Source: an uncultured Porphyromonadaceae bacterium (GTDB lineage: Bacteria > Bacteroidota > Bacteroidia > Bacteroidales > Muribaculaceae). From it: DNA of 52,616 nucleotides. Positions 1 through 9,293 of this stretch are shown piece by piece. Each line of letters begins with the position of its first letter. Position 1 is the stretch's first letter. The notes under the pieces are model-generated. The model was given only the letters and a program-made list of their open reading frames with translations. It had not been told where the DNA came from and did no database searches. Where the stretch lies: NCBI GenBank assembly GCA_947175645.1, contig CAMWNP010000018.1, positions 1 through 52,616 on the forward strand, given 5' to 3'. The position numbers and the translations under genes were made by a program.

Positions 1-53
1 CAACGACCCCCTGATTAACAGTCAGGTGCTCTAACCAACTGAGCTACTGAAGC
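1..53 (-). tRNA. tRNA-Asn (GTT), 3' part cut by the window edge
   Basis: Read on the minus strand, the sequence has a 7-base acceptor strand (positions 53 to 47), T8-A9, a GCTC/GAGC D-stem and an anticodon stem CCTGA/TCAGG around the loop CTGTTAA. That loop places anticodon GTT, which reads Asn codons. The T-arm and 3' acceptor strand lie outside the window. No intron or odd base is visible in the part seen. Confidence 0.93.
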
Positions 54-145
54 AGTGCTATGACCCTCTCTCGGGTTTTGCGATGCAAATTTACAAACAA
101 TTTTTTATCTGTGCAAGAATTTCATCGTGTTTTTTTCTTGCAGGA

Positions 146-688
146 TTAAAAATCTATCTCTTGTCCTTTGTCAATATCGGGATAGAGAATTTCAGTGAGT
201 TCATCCTCCGCCATCACAAGAGGAAGTTCTGAAGGGATTGTGTTGTTGAATCCTTGGTAAAAACCTCGGTAAGTTAACCTGCTGTTCCAGTCAAGATCAC
301 GCGACTGTGTCATTTTGGTCAGATTGTGACGAAGGTCAAGAGCAATCATGATGCCATAAAGCAGATCCAACTGAGCGGAGTCAGCCTGTAGGGCAATAGC
401 CACACCACGCTCGAAATCGTTGCGGTTGATATTCTTTAACTCCGGCATACGGTTTGTCTGGATCATCCTGTTAAGATTACCACCGAAAATGTAACCCATA
501 AGATAGGAAGCAGAGTCGGTGCGGTTATCAAGCACCTGGTTTTCCTGCGACCATGAGGCAGGTTTCTCAGTTAGGGAAGCGCTGTCATCGTAGGCCTTTG
601 CCAACGGATTCTTTTCTTCACATGCAGTCAGGACTGAAGTAATGGCTACCAATGTGATTAAGATGACGGAAAAGAGCGATTTTTTCAT
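146..688 (-). CDS. lipoprotein with an FKBP N-terminal-like helical domain and no PPIase domain
   Basis: The 180-residue product starts with a lipoprotein signal peptide: a basic start, a hydrophobic stretch and a lipobox ending at Cys23 (VLTAC). It is therefore probably an envelope lipoprotein. Residues about 58-125 (ASYLMGYIFGGNL, then DFERGVAIAL) resemble the helical dimerisation domain that precedes the catalytic domain in Mip/FkpA/FklB proteins. The chain ends near residue 180 with no FKBP barrel. It is last in a minus-strand run after two full FKBP genes, 83 bases behind the previous one, so it probably arose by duplication and loss of the catalytic half. A role as a non-catalytic partner is only a guess. 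Confidence 0.75.
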   Translation of the reverse strand: MKKSLFSVILITLVAITSVLTACEEKNPLAKAYDDSASLTEKPASWSQENQVLDNRTDSASYLMGYIFGGNLNRMIQTNRMPELKNINRNDFERGVAIALQADSAQLDLLYGIMIALDLRHNLTKMTQSRDLDWNSRLTYRGFYQGFNNTIPSELPLVMAEDELTEILYPDIDKGQEIDF

Positions 689-716
689 TTTCGGGGTTGT
701 AGTATTTAATAATGAG

Positions 717-755
717 GGAGATGAAGCGGAGGCTTATTGCCTCCACATCATCTCC
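717..755 (-). terminator. nested hairpin between two FKBP-family genes
   Basis: The outer arms GGAGATGA (717-724) and TCATCTCC (748-755) enclose inner arms GGAGGC (728-733) and GCCTCC (739-744) with a 5-base loop. On the minus strand the stem follows the stop of the 772-1650 gene by about 16 bases, but the bases after it (CTCATTATTAAAT) are not a clean U run. It may be a weak terminator or an mRNA-stabilising stem that separates expression of the last gene. Confidence 0.5.
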
Positions 756-771
756 TTAATATGATCTGTTA

Positions 772-1650
772 TTATTCAGCGCTGGGTTCGATGTCAGTCA
801 ACTCAACTTCAAAGACAAGCATCTCGTTGGGTCCGATACCGGCCATTGCATTGCCATTGGCACCGTAAGCGAGTACCCCGGGGATGTAGAGGGTAGCCTT
901 GCCACCTTTACCGATAAGTTTGAGACCTTCAGCAAAACCGGGAACAACATGACCGAGTTGGAATTTTACGGGCTCACCGTCAGAACTGTCGAACACTTCA
1001 CCGTTTGTGTGCTTGCCTGTGTAGATGACACTGACAACATCATCGTCACCGGCGCGTGTGGCATCGCCGGCTTCGGTTACCTTGTAGGACAGACCTGATT
1101 CAGTGGTTTTTACTTCGGCATCATTTTTCTTAAGTTCAGCAACGAAATCGTCACCTGCCTTTACATTCTCTGCAGCCTGTGCCTCACGAGCCTTAGCCTC
1201 TTTAGCATCCTTGACTTCCTTGTATTTTGCCTGAAGTTGCTGCATCACCATATAGAGTTGATCCGGACGGAGGGTTGAGTCGTTGAGCGCTGCAACAGCC
1301 GCTTTGGCAACCTTACCCTGATTTACCTTGAGACCATCCTTAGCCCACTGTGCTTCAGCCATAGCCATGTTTAAACCGTATTGAAGACCAATCAGATAAG
1401 CGATATCGGCTGTGTCAGTGGTCATACCGGCTTTCAGACCTTTTTCAAAAGATTCGCGTTTGAAACCTTCGCCCAACTGCTGTTCCATCATGGGGAGTTG
1501 GTTGCGGAGATTCATTGCGAACATCTGCGCGTTAACTGTTGCGAGAGAATCAGCGAAAGCGCTGTTATCGCCTGCTGATTTAGAGTTGTCGTTACAGCCT
1601 GTGGTCAACATCAGACCTGCTGCAGCAACTGCGATTAAAAATTTTTTCAT
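772..1650 (-). CDS. FKBP-type peptidyl-prolyl isomerase, lipoprotein (FkpA/Mip-like)
   Basis: The 292-residue protein has a lipoprotein signal peptide with the lipobox Cys at residue 19 (MLTTGC). A helical N-terminal FKBP domain and a charged Lys/Ala-rich linker follow. The FKBP barrel lies at about residues 200-290: VIYTGKHTNGEVFDSS, then GHVVPGFAEGL, then LAYGANG and GIGPNEML. The usual ligand-pocket Trp (VIPGW) is Phe here. By family knowledge it would isomerise X-Pro bonds and chaperone folding proteins; the signal peptide puts it in the periplasm on a membrane. It sits between a cytoplasmic FKBP and a catalytic-domain-less paralogue, all on the minus strand. Confidence 0.92.
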   Translation of the reverse strand: MKKFLIAVAAAGLMLTTGCNDNSKSAGDNSAFADSLATVNAQMFAMNLRNQLPMMEQQLGEGFKRESFEKGLKAGMTTDTADIAYLIGLQYGLNMAMAEAQWAKDGLKVNQGKVAKAAVAALNDSTLRPDQLYMVMQQLQAKYKEVKDAKEAKAREAQAAENVKAGDDFVAELKKNDAEVKTTESGLSYKVTEAGDATRAGDDDVVSVIYTGKHTNGEVFDSSDGEPVKFQLGHVVPGFAEGLKLIGKGGKATLYIPGVLAYGANGNAMAGIGPNEMLVFEVELTDIEPSAE

Positions 1651-1710
1651 GATTTGTGAGAATGATTATTATGTTTGTTTTCAGTTTATTTTCCGTATGA
1701 CACCACAATA

Positions 1711-1739
1711 GTCCGGACGGCAGTAATTACCATCCGGAC
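1711..1739 (-). terminator. intergenic hairpin between FKBP genes
   Basis: The arms GTCCGGA (1711-1717) and TCCGGAC (1733-1739) form a 7-bp stem in the gap after the stop of the 1772-2401 gene. No good U run follows on the minus strand, so this is a candidate partial terminator or processing stem only. Confidence 0.35.
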
Positions 1740-1771
1740 ATTGTGCAGTGTTATAACAGGATATGTTTCAA

Positions 1772-2401
1772 TCAGTTTTTGTCAACTATTTTGAGAAGTT
1801 CAACATCAAAGATGAGAGTGGCGTTCGGACCGATAACGTTACCGGCTCCCTGAGGGCCATAAGCGAGTTGTGAAGGGATGAACAGACGCCATTTGGCACC
1901 CACTTTCATCAACTGGAGTGCCTCAACCCATCCGGGAATAACCTGTGTCACACCAAAGGTTGCAGGAACACCACGTTCAACGGAACTGTCAAACACTGTT
2001 CCGTCAATAAGTTTCCCTGTATAATGCACTTCCACGGCATCATCGGCTGTGGGCTGTGCACCGGTACCCTCTTCGAGTACTTCATATTGCAGACCCGATT
2101 CTGTTGTCTTCACTTCCGCACGCTTGCCGTTCTCCGCGAGGAAAGCCTCACCGGCGGCCTTGTTGACTTCACCCATCTTGGCTGCGGCTTCGCGCTGACG
2201 TTCTTCCATTGCAGTGAAGAACTTGCGTATCTCTTCCTTAGCCTCATCGTAGGTCATTTTGGGGGTAGAACCGTAGAACACGGCTGCCACACCGTCAGCG
2301 AAATCGTTAACGGAAATTTTCTCAATTCCTGAACTGCGGAAGTTGTTGCCCATGCTCAGACCGAGGGCATAACTGAGTCGGTCAAACTGTTCGTTTTCCA
2401 T
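1772..2401 (-). CDS. FKBP-type peptidyl-prolyl isomerase, cytoplasmic (FklB-like)
   Basis: The 209-residue protein has no signal peptide and starts MENEQFDRLSYALGLSMGNN, the typical opening of the FKBP N-terminal dimerisation domain. A helical linker is followed by a complete FKBP domain at about residues 115-206: VHYTGKLIDGTVFDSS, VIPGWVEAL, LAYGPQG and VIGPNATLIFDVELL. The pocket residues Tyr, Phe, Trp and Tyr are all present. Length and layout match FklB/FKBP22 proteins, cytoplasmic prolyl isomerases. It is the first gene of the three-gene FKBP run. A candidate -7 box (TAACTTTG on the minus strand, 2458-2465) lies about 57 bases upstream. Confidence 0.93.
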   Translation of the reverse strand: MENEQFDRLSYALGLSMGNNFRSSGIEKISVNDFADGVAAVFYGSTPKMTYDEAKEEIRKFFTAMEERQREAAAKMGEVNKAAGEAFLAENGKRAEVKTTESGLQYEVLEEGTGAQPTADDAVEVHYTGKLIDGTVFDSSVERGVPATFGVTQVIPGWVEALQLMKVGAKWRLFIPSQLAYGPQGAGNVIGPNATLIFDVELLKIVDKN

Positions 2402-2457
2402 ATTGATATAGTTTTATTTTTGCTGATCCTTACAGCGGAAACCCGCCAATACATCGG

Positions 2458-2465
2458 CAAAGTTA
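2458..2465 (-). promoter_or_regulatory. candidate -7 box for the FKBP run
   Basis: Read on the minus strand the bases are TAACTTTG, an exact match to the Bacteroidetes -7 consensus TAnnTTTG. A TTTG-like -33 element is not evident at the usual 19-base distance, so support is partial. Confidence 0.45.
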
Positions 2466-2597
2466 AGTTAAATATGTTATTTATTATAATTTTCTTATAG
2501 AAATTTCTTATCTAACTAACAATCCGGCGATTGATAAGGTTCAGCCTGGAGTTGTGCAGTAAGTGGTGTTTGGAATGCCGTTTACCGCATGTACTTA

Positions 2598-3869
2598 TCA
2601 GTCAATGATGTCGAAACCGGTGTATTTACGCAGACATTCGGGCACAACTATACCTTCCGGAGTCTGGTTGTTTTCCAAAAGTGCTGCCATTATACGCGGA
2701 AGAGCCAGCGCCGAACCGTTGAGAGTGTGACAAAGATGGGTTTTCTTGTCATCGCCACGGAAACGACACTTCAGACGGTTGGCCTGATATGTCTCGAAGT
2801 TTGACACGGATGACACCTCAAGCCAGCGTTTCTGAGCGGCTGAGAAGACCTCAAAGTCAAAAGTTATAGCAGAAGTGAAACTCATGTCACCACCGCAGAG
2901 ACGCAGGATGTGCCAGGGCAGACCGAGTGATTCAAGGAGTCCCTGAACATGATTTTTCATCTCTTCCAGAGCGGTATATGAATTTTCAGGTTTCTCGATG
3001 CGTACAATCTCAACCTTATCGAACTGATGGAGACGGTTCAGGCCTCGTACATCTTTGCCGTAACTTCCGGCCTCGCGGCGCCAGCATGCAGAGTAGGCGC
3101 AGTTCTTCACCGGAAGTTGATCCTGGGTGAGAATAACGTCACGATAGATGTTCGTCACAGGAACTTCGGCGGTGGGTATAAGGTAGAGATTGTCTTCATT
3201 GACATAATACATCTGGCCTTCCTTGTCAGGCAACTGGCCTGTGCCGTAGCCTGAAGCCTCATTGACAACATAAGGAGGCTGGATTTCAGTATATCCTGCT
3301 TCATTTGCACGATCAAGGAAGAACTGAATCAGCGCACGCTGCAGACGCGCACCTTTACCGATGTAGACAGGGAATCCCGCACCGGTTATTTTCACGCCAA
3401 GGTCAAAATCAATGATATTATATTTCTTGGCAAGTTCCCAGTGGGGGAGCGCATTCTCCGGAAGGTGAGGTTCGGGACCGCCCGATTTTTCCACAACATT
3501 ATCCTCTGCGGTAAGTCCTTCAGGAACCATATCACAGGGAACATTGGGAATATTCAGGAGCCTGCGGCGCATTTCCGACTCAATACCTGCCAGTTTTTCG
3601 GCAATTTCCTTCTGCTGCTCCTTAAGTGATGCAACAGTTTTCTTGGCAGCCTCGGCCTCCTCTTTCTTGCCCTGTTTCATAAGGGCACCGATCTGCGACG
3701 CAGCCTTGTTGAGTTCAGCGGCAAGGTTATCATTATTCAACTGATTGACACGGCGTTGCTCATCAAGAGAGAGGAGGGTTTCAATCTCCTCCTTGCCGTC
3801 AAATCCTTTTTTTGCCAGACGGCGCACAATGTCAGCGGGGTCGGCTTTAATCTGCTGGAGTGTAAGCAT
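2598..3869 (-). CDS. serS: seryl-tRNA synthetase
   Basis: The 423-residue protein charges tRNA-Ser with serine in the cytoplasm. Residues 1-110 form the N-terminal antiparallel coiled coil (long Lys/Glu/Ala helices). The class II core follows, with motif 2 (CWRREAGSYGKDVRGLNRLHQF, residues about 262-283) and motif 3 (ALALPRIMAALLE, about 386-398). Length is normal for bacterial SerRS. It is the last gene of the run nucleotidyltransferase, tyrS, YqeY-like, serS, with a 29-base gap to the previous stop, so it is probably co-transcribed with them. Confidence 0.98.
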   Translation of the reverse strand: MLTLQQIKADPADIVRRLAKKGFDGKEEIETLLSLDEQRRVNQLNNDNLAAELNKAASQIGALMKQGKKEEAEAAKKTVASLKEQQKEIAEKLAGIESEMRRRLLNIPNVPCDMVPEGLTAEDNVVEKSGGPEPHLPENALPHWELAKKYNIIDFDLGVKITGAGFPVYIGKGARLQRALIQFFLDRANEAGYTEIQPPYVVNEASGYGTGQLPDKEGQMYYVNEDNLYLIPTAEVPVTNIYRDVILTQDQLPVKNCAYSACWRREAGSYGKDVRGLNRLHQFDKVEIVRIEKPENSYTALEEMKNHVQGLLESLGLPWHILRLCGGDMSFTSAITFDFEVFSAAQKRWLEVSSVSNFETYQANRLKCRFRGDDKKTHLCHTLNGSALALPRIMAALLENNQTPEGIVVPECLRKYTGFDIID

Positions 3870-3898
3870 GGGTTCTTTATGCTTTTGTACCTATATAT

Positions 3899-4348
3899 TT
3901 ATGAGAGTAATTCCTTTACTTTTGAAGAGATGGCACGTCCGTCAGCACGTCCCGCAAGAGTTTTTGATGCAACGCCCATCACCTTTCCCATATCCTTCGG
4001 AGATGATGCACCCACCTGTTCGATGATTTTGCGGAGTTCGGCGGTAAGTTCCTCCTCGCTCAGTTGCTTGGGAAGGTATTCTTCAATTACTGAAGCCTCA
4101 GCGAGTTCTGCGTCAGCGAGTTCATTGCGGTTGTTTTCCTGATATATGCGAGCACTTTCCTTGCGCTGCTTCACCATCTTGATGAGTATTTTCATGGCGT
4201 TGTCATCAGTGAGCACGCCACCAGCACCTTCGGCTGTCTTTGCCTCGATGAATTCCTTTTTGACGCCGCGAAGTGCTTCCAGACGCACTTTGTCACGCGC
4301 CTTCATGGCAGTCATTATATCAGCGGAAATTTTGTCAAATAAATCCAT
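3899..4348 (-). CDS. GatB/YqeY domain protein
   Basis: The 149-residue cytoplasmic protein matches the YqeY family: MDLFDKISADIMTAMKARDK at the start, EALRGVKKEFIEAK, EYLPKQLSEEEL in the middle and a C-terminal helical part with KDMGKVMGVAS and LAGRADGRAISSKVKELL. The family is related to the tail domain of the GatB amidotransferase subunit, which contacts tRNA; the role of stand-alone YqeY is not settled. It starts one base after the tyrS stop and is followed by serS, which fits translation-related work but proves nothing more. Confidence 0.93.
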   Translation of the reverse strand: MDLFDKISADIMTAMKARDKVRLEALRGVKKEFIEAKTAEGAGGVLTDDNAMKILIKMVKQRKESARIYQENNRNELADAELAEASVIEEYLPKQLSEEELTAELRKIIEQVGASSPKDMGKVMGVASKTLAGRADGRAISSKVKELLS

Positions 4349-4349
4349 A

Positions 4350-5648
4350 TCAGTCTGCTATTTTAATTAAGAAGTAGTTTTTTTTGCCGCGCTGCACAAG
4401 GATATATTTGTCATTGAGCAGCATTGCGGGTGATGCGGTGGCGGTTGCGTCAGTCACCTTCTCCTTGTTGATTGACAGCGCGCCCTGCTGGGTCATTTTG
4501 CGGAATTCAGCCTTTGACGGGAACACGGGGGCATGTTCAGTGAGCAGATCAGCAAGTCTGGTACCGTCAGTAATGAGCGAGCGCGACACCTCAAACTGCG
4601 GCACACCCTCAAAGATTGCGAGCAGGGTGTCATCGTCGAGACGATGGAGCGCATCGGCAGTGTTGTTGCTGAACAAGATGGATGAAGCCTCTACGGCATC
4701 ATTGTAGGCTTGCTCCGAATGTACCATGATTGTAATTTCCTTGGCCAGACGCTTCTGGAGGGGGCGCGCTCCCGGATCCTGTTTCTGCTGCTCGATCAGT
4801 GCATCAATCTCATCTTTGGGAAGAGTTGTGAAAATCTTGATGTATTTCTCCGCATCGGCATCTGTTACATTGAGCCAGAACTGATAGAACTTGTAAGGTG
4901 ATGTATAACGGGGATCAAGCCAGACGTTACCGCTTTCGGTCTTTCCGAACTTTCCTCCGTCCGCTTTTGTGATGAGAGGACATGTGATTGCGTAGGCTCC
5001 TTCTTCGCCGGTGATGCGGCGAATGAGTTCAGTTCCGGTGGTCATGTTACCCCACTGGTCAGATCCGCCCAACTGAACCCGACAGTTTTTCTCGCGGAAA
5101 AGATGGAGAAAGTCGTAACCTTGAAGGAGTTGATAGGAGAATTCAGTGAACGACATACCTTCACGGCTTTCTCCTGACAGACGTTTTTTCACGGAGTCCT
5201 TGGCCATCATGTAATTGACGGTTATATGTTTACCGATGTCACGGATAAAGCCGAGGAATGAGAAGTCCTTCATCCAGTCATAGTTGTTGACCAATTCCGC
5301 TGCATTGTCGGCCGTACTGTCAAAATCAAGAAATTTGGCGAGTTGCGCCTTGATAGCCTGCTGATTATGGCGCAGAGTTTCCTCATCAATCAGTTTGCGT
5401 TCCTGACTTTTCATGGATGGATCGCCTATCATGCCGGTTGCACCTCCGACGAGCGCGATAGGTTTATGGCCGGCACGCTGCAGATGCTTGAGCATCATCA
5501 CACCAACGAGGTGTCCGATATGGAGAGAGTCGGCGGTGGGGTCTATTCCAAGATAGGCGGTGGTCATCTCTTTGCCGAGTTGCTCTTCCACGCCGGGCAT
5601 CATGGAATGGATCATGCCACGCCACTGTAGTTCTTCAATAAAATTCAT
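4350..5648 (-). CDS. tyrS: tyrosyl-tRNA synthetase
   Basis: The protein charges tRNA-Tyr with tyrosine. The start chosen is the ATG at 5648 ([12 protein letters not shown]), giving 432 residues; an in-frame ATG 18 codons upstream adds a stretch not typical of the family. The class I signatures are visible: [10 protein letters not shown] (HIGH motif, about residues 37-46), [10 protein letters not shown] for tyrosine and tRNA recognition, and KFGKTESG in the KMSKS position. The last ~75 residues form an S4-like RNA-binding domain ([10 protein letters not shown], then [15 protein letters not shown]). It begins 19 bases after the nucleotidyltransferase stop and its own stop is one base from the YqeY start. 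Confidence 0.97.
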   Translation of the reverse strand: MNFIEELQWRGMIHSMMPGVEEQLGKEMTTAYLGIDPTADSLHIGHLVGVMMLKHLQRAGHKPIALVGGATGMIGDPSMKSQERKLIDEETLRHNQQAIKAQLAKFLDFDSTADNAAELVNNYDWMKDFSFLGFIRDIGKHITVNYMMAKDSVKKRLSGESREGMSFTEFSYQLLQGYDFLHLFREKNCRVQLGGSDQWGNMTTGTELIRRITGEEGAYAITCPLITKADGGKFGKTESGNVWLDPRYTSPYKFYQFWLNVTDADAEKYIKIFTTLPKDEIDALIEQQKQDPGARPLQKRLAKEITIMVHSEQAYNDAVEASSILFSNNTADALHRLDDDTLLAIFEGVPQFEVSRSLITDGTRLADLLTEHAPVFPSKAEFRKMTQQGALSINKEKVTDATATASPAMLLNDKYILVQRGKKNYFLIKIAD

Positions 5649-5667
5649 TTGTATTTTAGTATATATG

Positions 5668-6576
5668 TTAGTTTTTCTCAAACAGGGGAGTGGGATATTC
5701 ACCGTTTTTGTGAAGTTCAGCCAGACGGCTCACCACCACAGGACGGTCTTCCGCATAAGTCACTCCAAACCATCGTGATGTTGTGTCAAGCATCTTAACA
5801 CGGGCCTTTCCGGTGCGTATAAGCGTATCTACAACGGTTGGGATATAATATTCTGCTGTCAGAGAATTGCCGTTTGCATCCAGAAACTTAGCGAACTCCC
5901 TGACGGAGTGGTCAAGGTAATCAGGGGTGAAGCCCCACAGGTTCATAGACACAGGAGTTTCAGGGTCAAGGACCTGCCTGTTGCCGTTTTCATCTGTGAA
6001 AACAATCTTATGGTCAGAATCATAACCTATATCCTTGCGTTCTACGACTGTGTCAAGATGACCGTCGGCAGTGGTGCAGACACCGCGTGAAACAGTACCG
6101 TTCTCGGTCACGGTGTTTCCCACACGGAATCCCACCATGCAGTAATCGCCCTCGTTTTTCGGACCGGACAGTTCACGTGCGATAACCTCAAAGGCATCCC
6201 GGCCATAGAAGTCGTCGGCATTAATTACGGCGAAAGGCTCGTTTATCACACCGTGAGCCATCATTATCGCATGGTTTGTTCCCCAAGGTTTCACACGACC
6301 CTCGGGGACGGAGTAGCCCTCAGGGAGCGTATCAACGCCCTGGAACACTACCTCAGTTGGAATAAGTCCGATATATTTGCTCAGGACTTTCTCCCGGAAA
6401 TCCTGTTCAAAGTCTCTGCGGATAACGAACACCACCTTACCGAATCCGGCACGTATGGCGTCAAAAATAGAGTAATCCATGATGGTTTCACCCGAAGGAC
6501 CCACCGGATCCAACTGCTTGAGACCACCATAACGGCTACCCATTCCGGCAGCGAGTACATACAGTGTAGGTTTCAT
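5668..6576 (-). CDS. sugar-phosphate nucleotidyltransferase (NDP-sugar pyrophosphorylase family)
   Basis: The 302-residue protein begins [21 protein letters not shown], the nucleotide-binding signature loop of sugar-1-phosphate nucleotidyltransferases (G-x-G-x-R near the start, then a Lys). [10 protein letters not shown] (about residues 117-126) holds the metal-binding Asp pair seen in these enzymes. It probably activates a sugar phosphate with an NTP for surface polysaccharide or a related precursor; the substrate cannot be read from sequence. It is the first gene of the operon with tyrS, YqeY and serS, driven by a well-formed promoter at 6615-6645. The link between sugar activation and tRNA charging is probably just shared transcription. 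Confidence 0.88.
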   Translation of the reverse strand: MKPTLYVLAAGMGSRYGGLKQLDPVGPSGETIMDYSIFDAIRAGFGKVVFVIRRDFEQDFREKVLSKYIGLIPTEVVFQGVDTLPEGYSVPEGRVKPWGTNHAIMMAHGVINEPFAVINADDFYGRDAFEVIARELSGPKNEGDYCMVGFRVGNTVTENGTVSRGVCTTADGHLDTVVERKDIGYDSDHKIVFTDENGNRQVLDPETPVSMNLWGFTPDYLDHSVREFAKFLDANGNSLTAEYYIPTVVDTLIRTGKARVKMLDTTSRWFGVTYAEDRPVVVSRLAELHKNGEYPTPLFEKN

Positions 6577-6614
6577 AAAATCTGTAAATTTGATATGATT
6601 TTGGTTTCAATCTG

Positions 6615-6645
6615 CAAATTTACTCAATATTTATATACCTGCCAA
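6615..6645 (-). promoter_or_regulatory. Bacteroidetes-type promoter for the nucleotidyltransferase-tyrS-serS operon
   Basis: On the minus strand the -33 element is TTGG (6645-6642) and the -7 element TAAATTTG (6622-6615), separated by exactly 19 bases. The start codon is about 40 bases downstream of the -7 box. Spacing and both boxes fit the primary sigma factor consensus of Bacteroides (TTTG, N19, TAnnTTTG). Confidence 0.75.
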
Positions 6646-6730
6646 ATAAATTACCCGCAAATAAGAACCGCTCCGGTAATAAATTTGTCGACAAAATAGC
6701 CCTGACTGCCCGTCATTTCAAGCGCATACC

Positions 6731-7423
6731 TCAGTCCTTCGCCCGGGCAATCAGTTCAGCAGCCAGTTCTGACATTCCTTTTGTTGCGGGTTCAGCGATG
6801 ACGGTAACACGCGAAGGCACCGCTGCGGGATGCGGGTCAATGTAGTAGATCTCTGCGTCAGGACGCGCATACCCCACAAGTCCGGCTGCAGGGTAAACGT
6901 TCAGCGATGTGCCTATAATGATGACTATATCAGCCTGCGACACTATGTCAACGGCCGGCTCAATCATAGGCACGGCCTCCTCGAAGAACACTATGTGGGG
7001 ACGCACATGGTGACCTTCAATCACGGTTTCAGGTGTGGTATCAAGGTTATCCTCAGTCAGCGTGAATGTGAGATTTTCATTATCCATGGCACGCACTTTC
7101 ATAAGTTCACCGTGAAGGTGAAGCACCTTTGAACTACCCCCTTTTTCATGAAGATTATCAACGTTCTGCGTAACCACATACACATTGAAATACCTCTCCA
7201 GACGGGCTATCCACAGATGCGCCTCGTTGGGTTGTTTGTCAAGAAGATCGTGACGGCGCATATTGTAGAACTGATGCACCAGAGCCGGGTTACGGACAAA
7301 CCCGGTGTGGCTGGCCACTTCCATAACCGGATAGTTTTCCCACAGTCCGTCAGAGTCACGAAAGGTGCTGATGCCGCTTTCGGCACTAACACCTGCACCT
7401 GTTATGAATACGATGTTTTTCAT
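6731..7423 (-). CDS. Sir2-family NAD-dependent deacylase lacking the zinc cysteines
   Basis: The start chosen is the ATG at 7423 (MKNIVFITGAGVSAESG), giving 230 residues; the longer ORF adds 19 residues before the Rossmann strand and looks wrong. Sirtuin motifs are clear: GAGVSAESGISTFRDSDGLW (residues 9-28), TQNVDNLH (85-92), catalytic His104 in LHGE, RPHIVFFEE, and IGTSLNVYPA. FYNMRR (52-57) carries the Tyr and Arg that, in class III sirtuins such as SIRT5 and CobB, bind succinyl or malonyl groups. No Cys occurs after the catalytic His, so the usual four-Cys zinc site is absent. It is a single gene on the minus strand, divergent from porV. Confidence 0.92.
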   Translation of the reverse strand: MKNIVFITGAGVSAESGISTFRDSDGLWENYPVMEVASHTGFVRNPALVHQFYNMRRHDLLDKQPNEAHLWIARLERYFNVYVVTQNVDNLHEKGGSSKVLHLHGELMKVRAMDNENLTFTLTEDNLDTTPETVIEGHHVRPHIVFFEEAVPMIEPAVDIVSQADIVIIIGTSLNVYPAAGLVGYARPDAEIYYIDPHPAAVPSRVTVIAEPATKGMSELAAELIARAKD

Positions 7424-7527
7424 AATTACCAATACTTGTGAATTTTTGATAAAATTACAAAAAGTTGGGAAACCACACAATAAAAGAGTAAAATAAGAGT
7501 TATTTAAAAGAGTAGAAACATAGAAAA

Positions 7528-8739
7528 ATGAAATTAAACCGTCTTTACATACTTGCAGCCCTGCTGCTTTCAGCCGTCGGACTCGTAAAAGCCGATGATT
7601 CAGGGAAAAATCAGTTCAACCCCATCACTACAGGTGTGACATCACTTAGCATTGCCCCTGATGCGCGCGGCGCTTCAATGGGTGACATCGGTGCGGCCAC
7701 AGAGCCGGATGCCAACTCGCAGTTCTGGAACCCCTCGAAATATGCCTTCGCTTACAGCACCGGAGCGGTGTCACTGAGTTATACTCCATGGTTGCGCAAA
7801 CTTGTCAATGACATCTTCCTTGCCAATGTGTCAGGCTACTGGAAATTAGGGTCACAGGATAATCAGGCGTTAAGTGCGACTCTGCGCTATTTCTCTCTGG
7901 GTGAGGTTAATGCCAATGGTCCCGGCGATGCCACCGGACAGTCGCTCAACCCCTATGAGATGAGTGTGGATGTAGGTTACTCACGCAAATTGTCGGAAAA
8001 ATTCGCAATGGGTGTGGTATTCCGCTACATCTACTCCGACCTCGGCTTCAGCGACTCATATGCAGGCGACCAGCAGACTGGAGCATCGGCATTCTCTGCT
8101 GATATCTCCGGCTATTACACCACCTACCCCATCATAGGACGAAACGAGTGCCAGTGGTCATGGGGTTGGGATATTTCAAACATCGGTACGAAAGTACAGT
8201 TCAACAACGGTGAGAACCCCGCTTTCCTGCCCACCAACCTCCGACTGGGTACAACGTTTATGTTCCCTCTGGCTGACTACCACACCCTCGCTCTCTCGCT
8301 TGACCTTAACAAACTGCTCGTTCCCACCCGTCCGCGTGAAATAGACTACGACACTGACACCACCGAAGGACAGGCCGCTTATCTTGACGCATTGGAAAAC
8401 TGGGAAAACATGTCGCCCATAACCGGTATTTTCAAATCATTCTCCGATGCCCCCGGCGGTTTCAGCGAAGAACTAAGGGAAATCTACTACTCCATAGGTG
8501 CTGAATATTCCTACAATCAGCAGTTCTTCCTTCGCGCCGGCTACTATCATGAGGACCAGTACAAGGGTAACCGCCAGTATTTCGGTATCGGTGCCGGTTT
8601 CTCGCTTAACGTGCTCCGGCTGGATGCGTCCTACATGATGGCTACCGCACAGACCTCACCACTTGACCAGACCTTGCGTTTCACCCTCACATTTGATATG
8701 GACGGACTGCGTGAGATTCTGGGTAAACGCCGCCGTTGA
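7528..8739 (+). CDS. porV: PorV/LptO-type outer-membrane protein of the type IX secretion system
   Basis: The 403-residue protein has a signal peptide cut near residue 22 (VKA). It then shows a stretch typical of Por[23 protein letters not shown], then [16 protein letters not shown] and [11 protein letters not shown]. Alternating aromatic/polar segments through the rest, and a strand near the C-terminus rich in aromatic and hydrophobic residues, indicate an outer-membrane beta-barrel. By family knowledge PorV shuttles T9SS cargo from the translocon to the PorU sortase on the cell surface. The window encodes four secreted proteins with T9SS-type tails that would depend on such a system. porU is not next to it; ispF starts 2 bases after its stop. 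Confidence 0.9.
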   Translation: MKLNRLYILAALLLSAVGLVKADDSGKNQFNPITTGVTSLSIAPDARGASMGDIGAATEPDANSQFWNPSKYAFAYSTGAVSLSYTPWLRKLVNDIFLANVSGYWKLGSQDNQALSATLRYFSLGEVNANGPGDATGQSLNPYEMSVDVGYSRKLSEKFAMGVVFRYIYSDLGFSDSYAGDQQTGASAFSADISGYYTTYPIIGRNECQWSWGWDISNIGTKVQFNNGENPAFLPTNLRLGTTFMFPLADYHTLALSLDLNKLLVPTRPREIDYDTDTTEGQAAYLDALENWENMSPITGIFKSFSDAPGGFSEELREIYYSIGAEYSYNQQFFLRAGYYHEDQYKGNRQYFGIGAGFSLNVLRLDASYMMATAQTSPLDQTLRFTLTFDMDGLREILGKRRR

Positions 8740-8741
8740 TC

Positions 8742-9215
8742 ATGATACGCATAGGAAACGGATTTGATGTTCACCGGCTGGTTGAAGGACGCCCTTGCAT
8801 TATCTGTGGAGTTGAAATACCCCACGAGAAGGGGCTGCTCGGACATAGCGACGCCGACGTGGCGCTGCATGCCCTCTGCGATGCTCTCTTAGGAGCCGCG
8901 GCATTGCATGACATTGGATATCACTTCCCCGATACCGACACCCGTTACAAGGGTGCCGATTCCCGACTGCTTTTGCGCGAAGTGCTGAGAATCATCAGCG
9001 AAAACGGCTACCATCCCGTGAACGTCGACGTAACCATTATCGCCCAGGCACCCAAAATGCTTCCCCATATTCCTCAGATGCGGCAGAACATCGCCGATGA
9101 TCTGAAAATTGACATTGACTCCGTTTCAGTGAAAGCCACCACCACTGAACATTTAGGTTTCACCGGACGGAAAGAAGGGATTGCCTCCTTAGCAACGGTG
9201 CTGATAGAGAAGTAG
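8742..9215 (+). CDS. ispF: 2-C-methyl-D-erythritol 2,4-cyclodiphosphate synthase
   Basis: The enzyme makes the cyclic diphosphate intermediate of the MEP isoprenoid pathway. The start is the ATG at 8742 ([16 protein letters not shown], 157 residues); a TTG two codons upstream overlaps the porV stop and is unlikely. Metal and active-site signatures are present: the Asp and His of FDVHRL (residues 8-13), [35 protein letters not shown], and [18 protein letters not shown] near the end. Length is typical. It is probably co-transcribed with porV, whose stop is 2 bases upstream. Confidence 0.97.
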   Translation: MIRIGNGFDVHRLVEGRPCIICGVEIPHEKGLLGHSDADVALHALCDALLGAAALHDIGYHFPDTDTRYKGADSRLLLREVLRIISENGYHPVNVDVTIIAQAPKMLPHIPQMRQNIADDLKIDIDSVSVKATTTEHLGFTGRKEGIASLATVLIEK

Positions 9216-9293
9216 TTACACATTCATCAAAAACCATTCGCCCTGAAAGATTGTTATAGTATCAGAAGTTAGAAATCTAAACAAAATGATACT

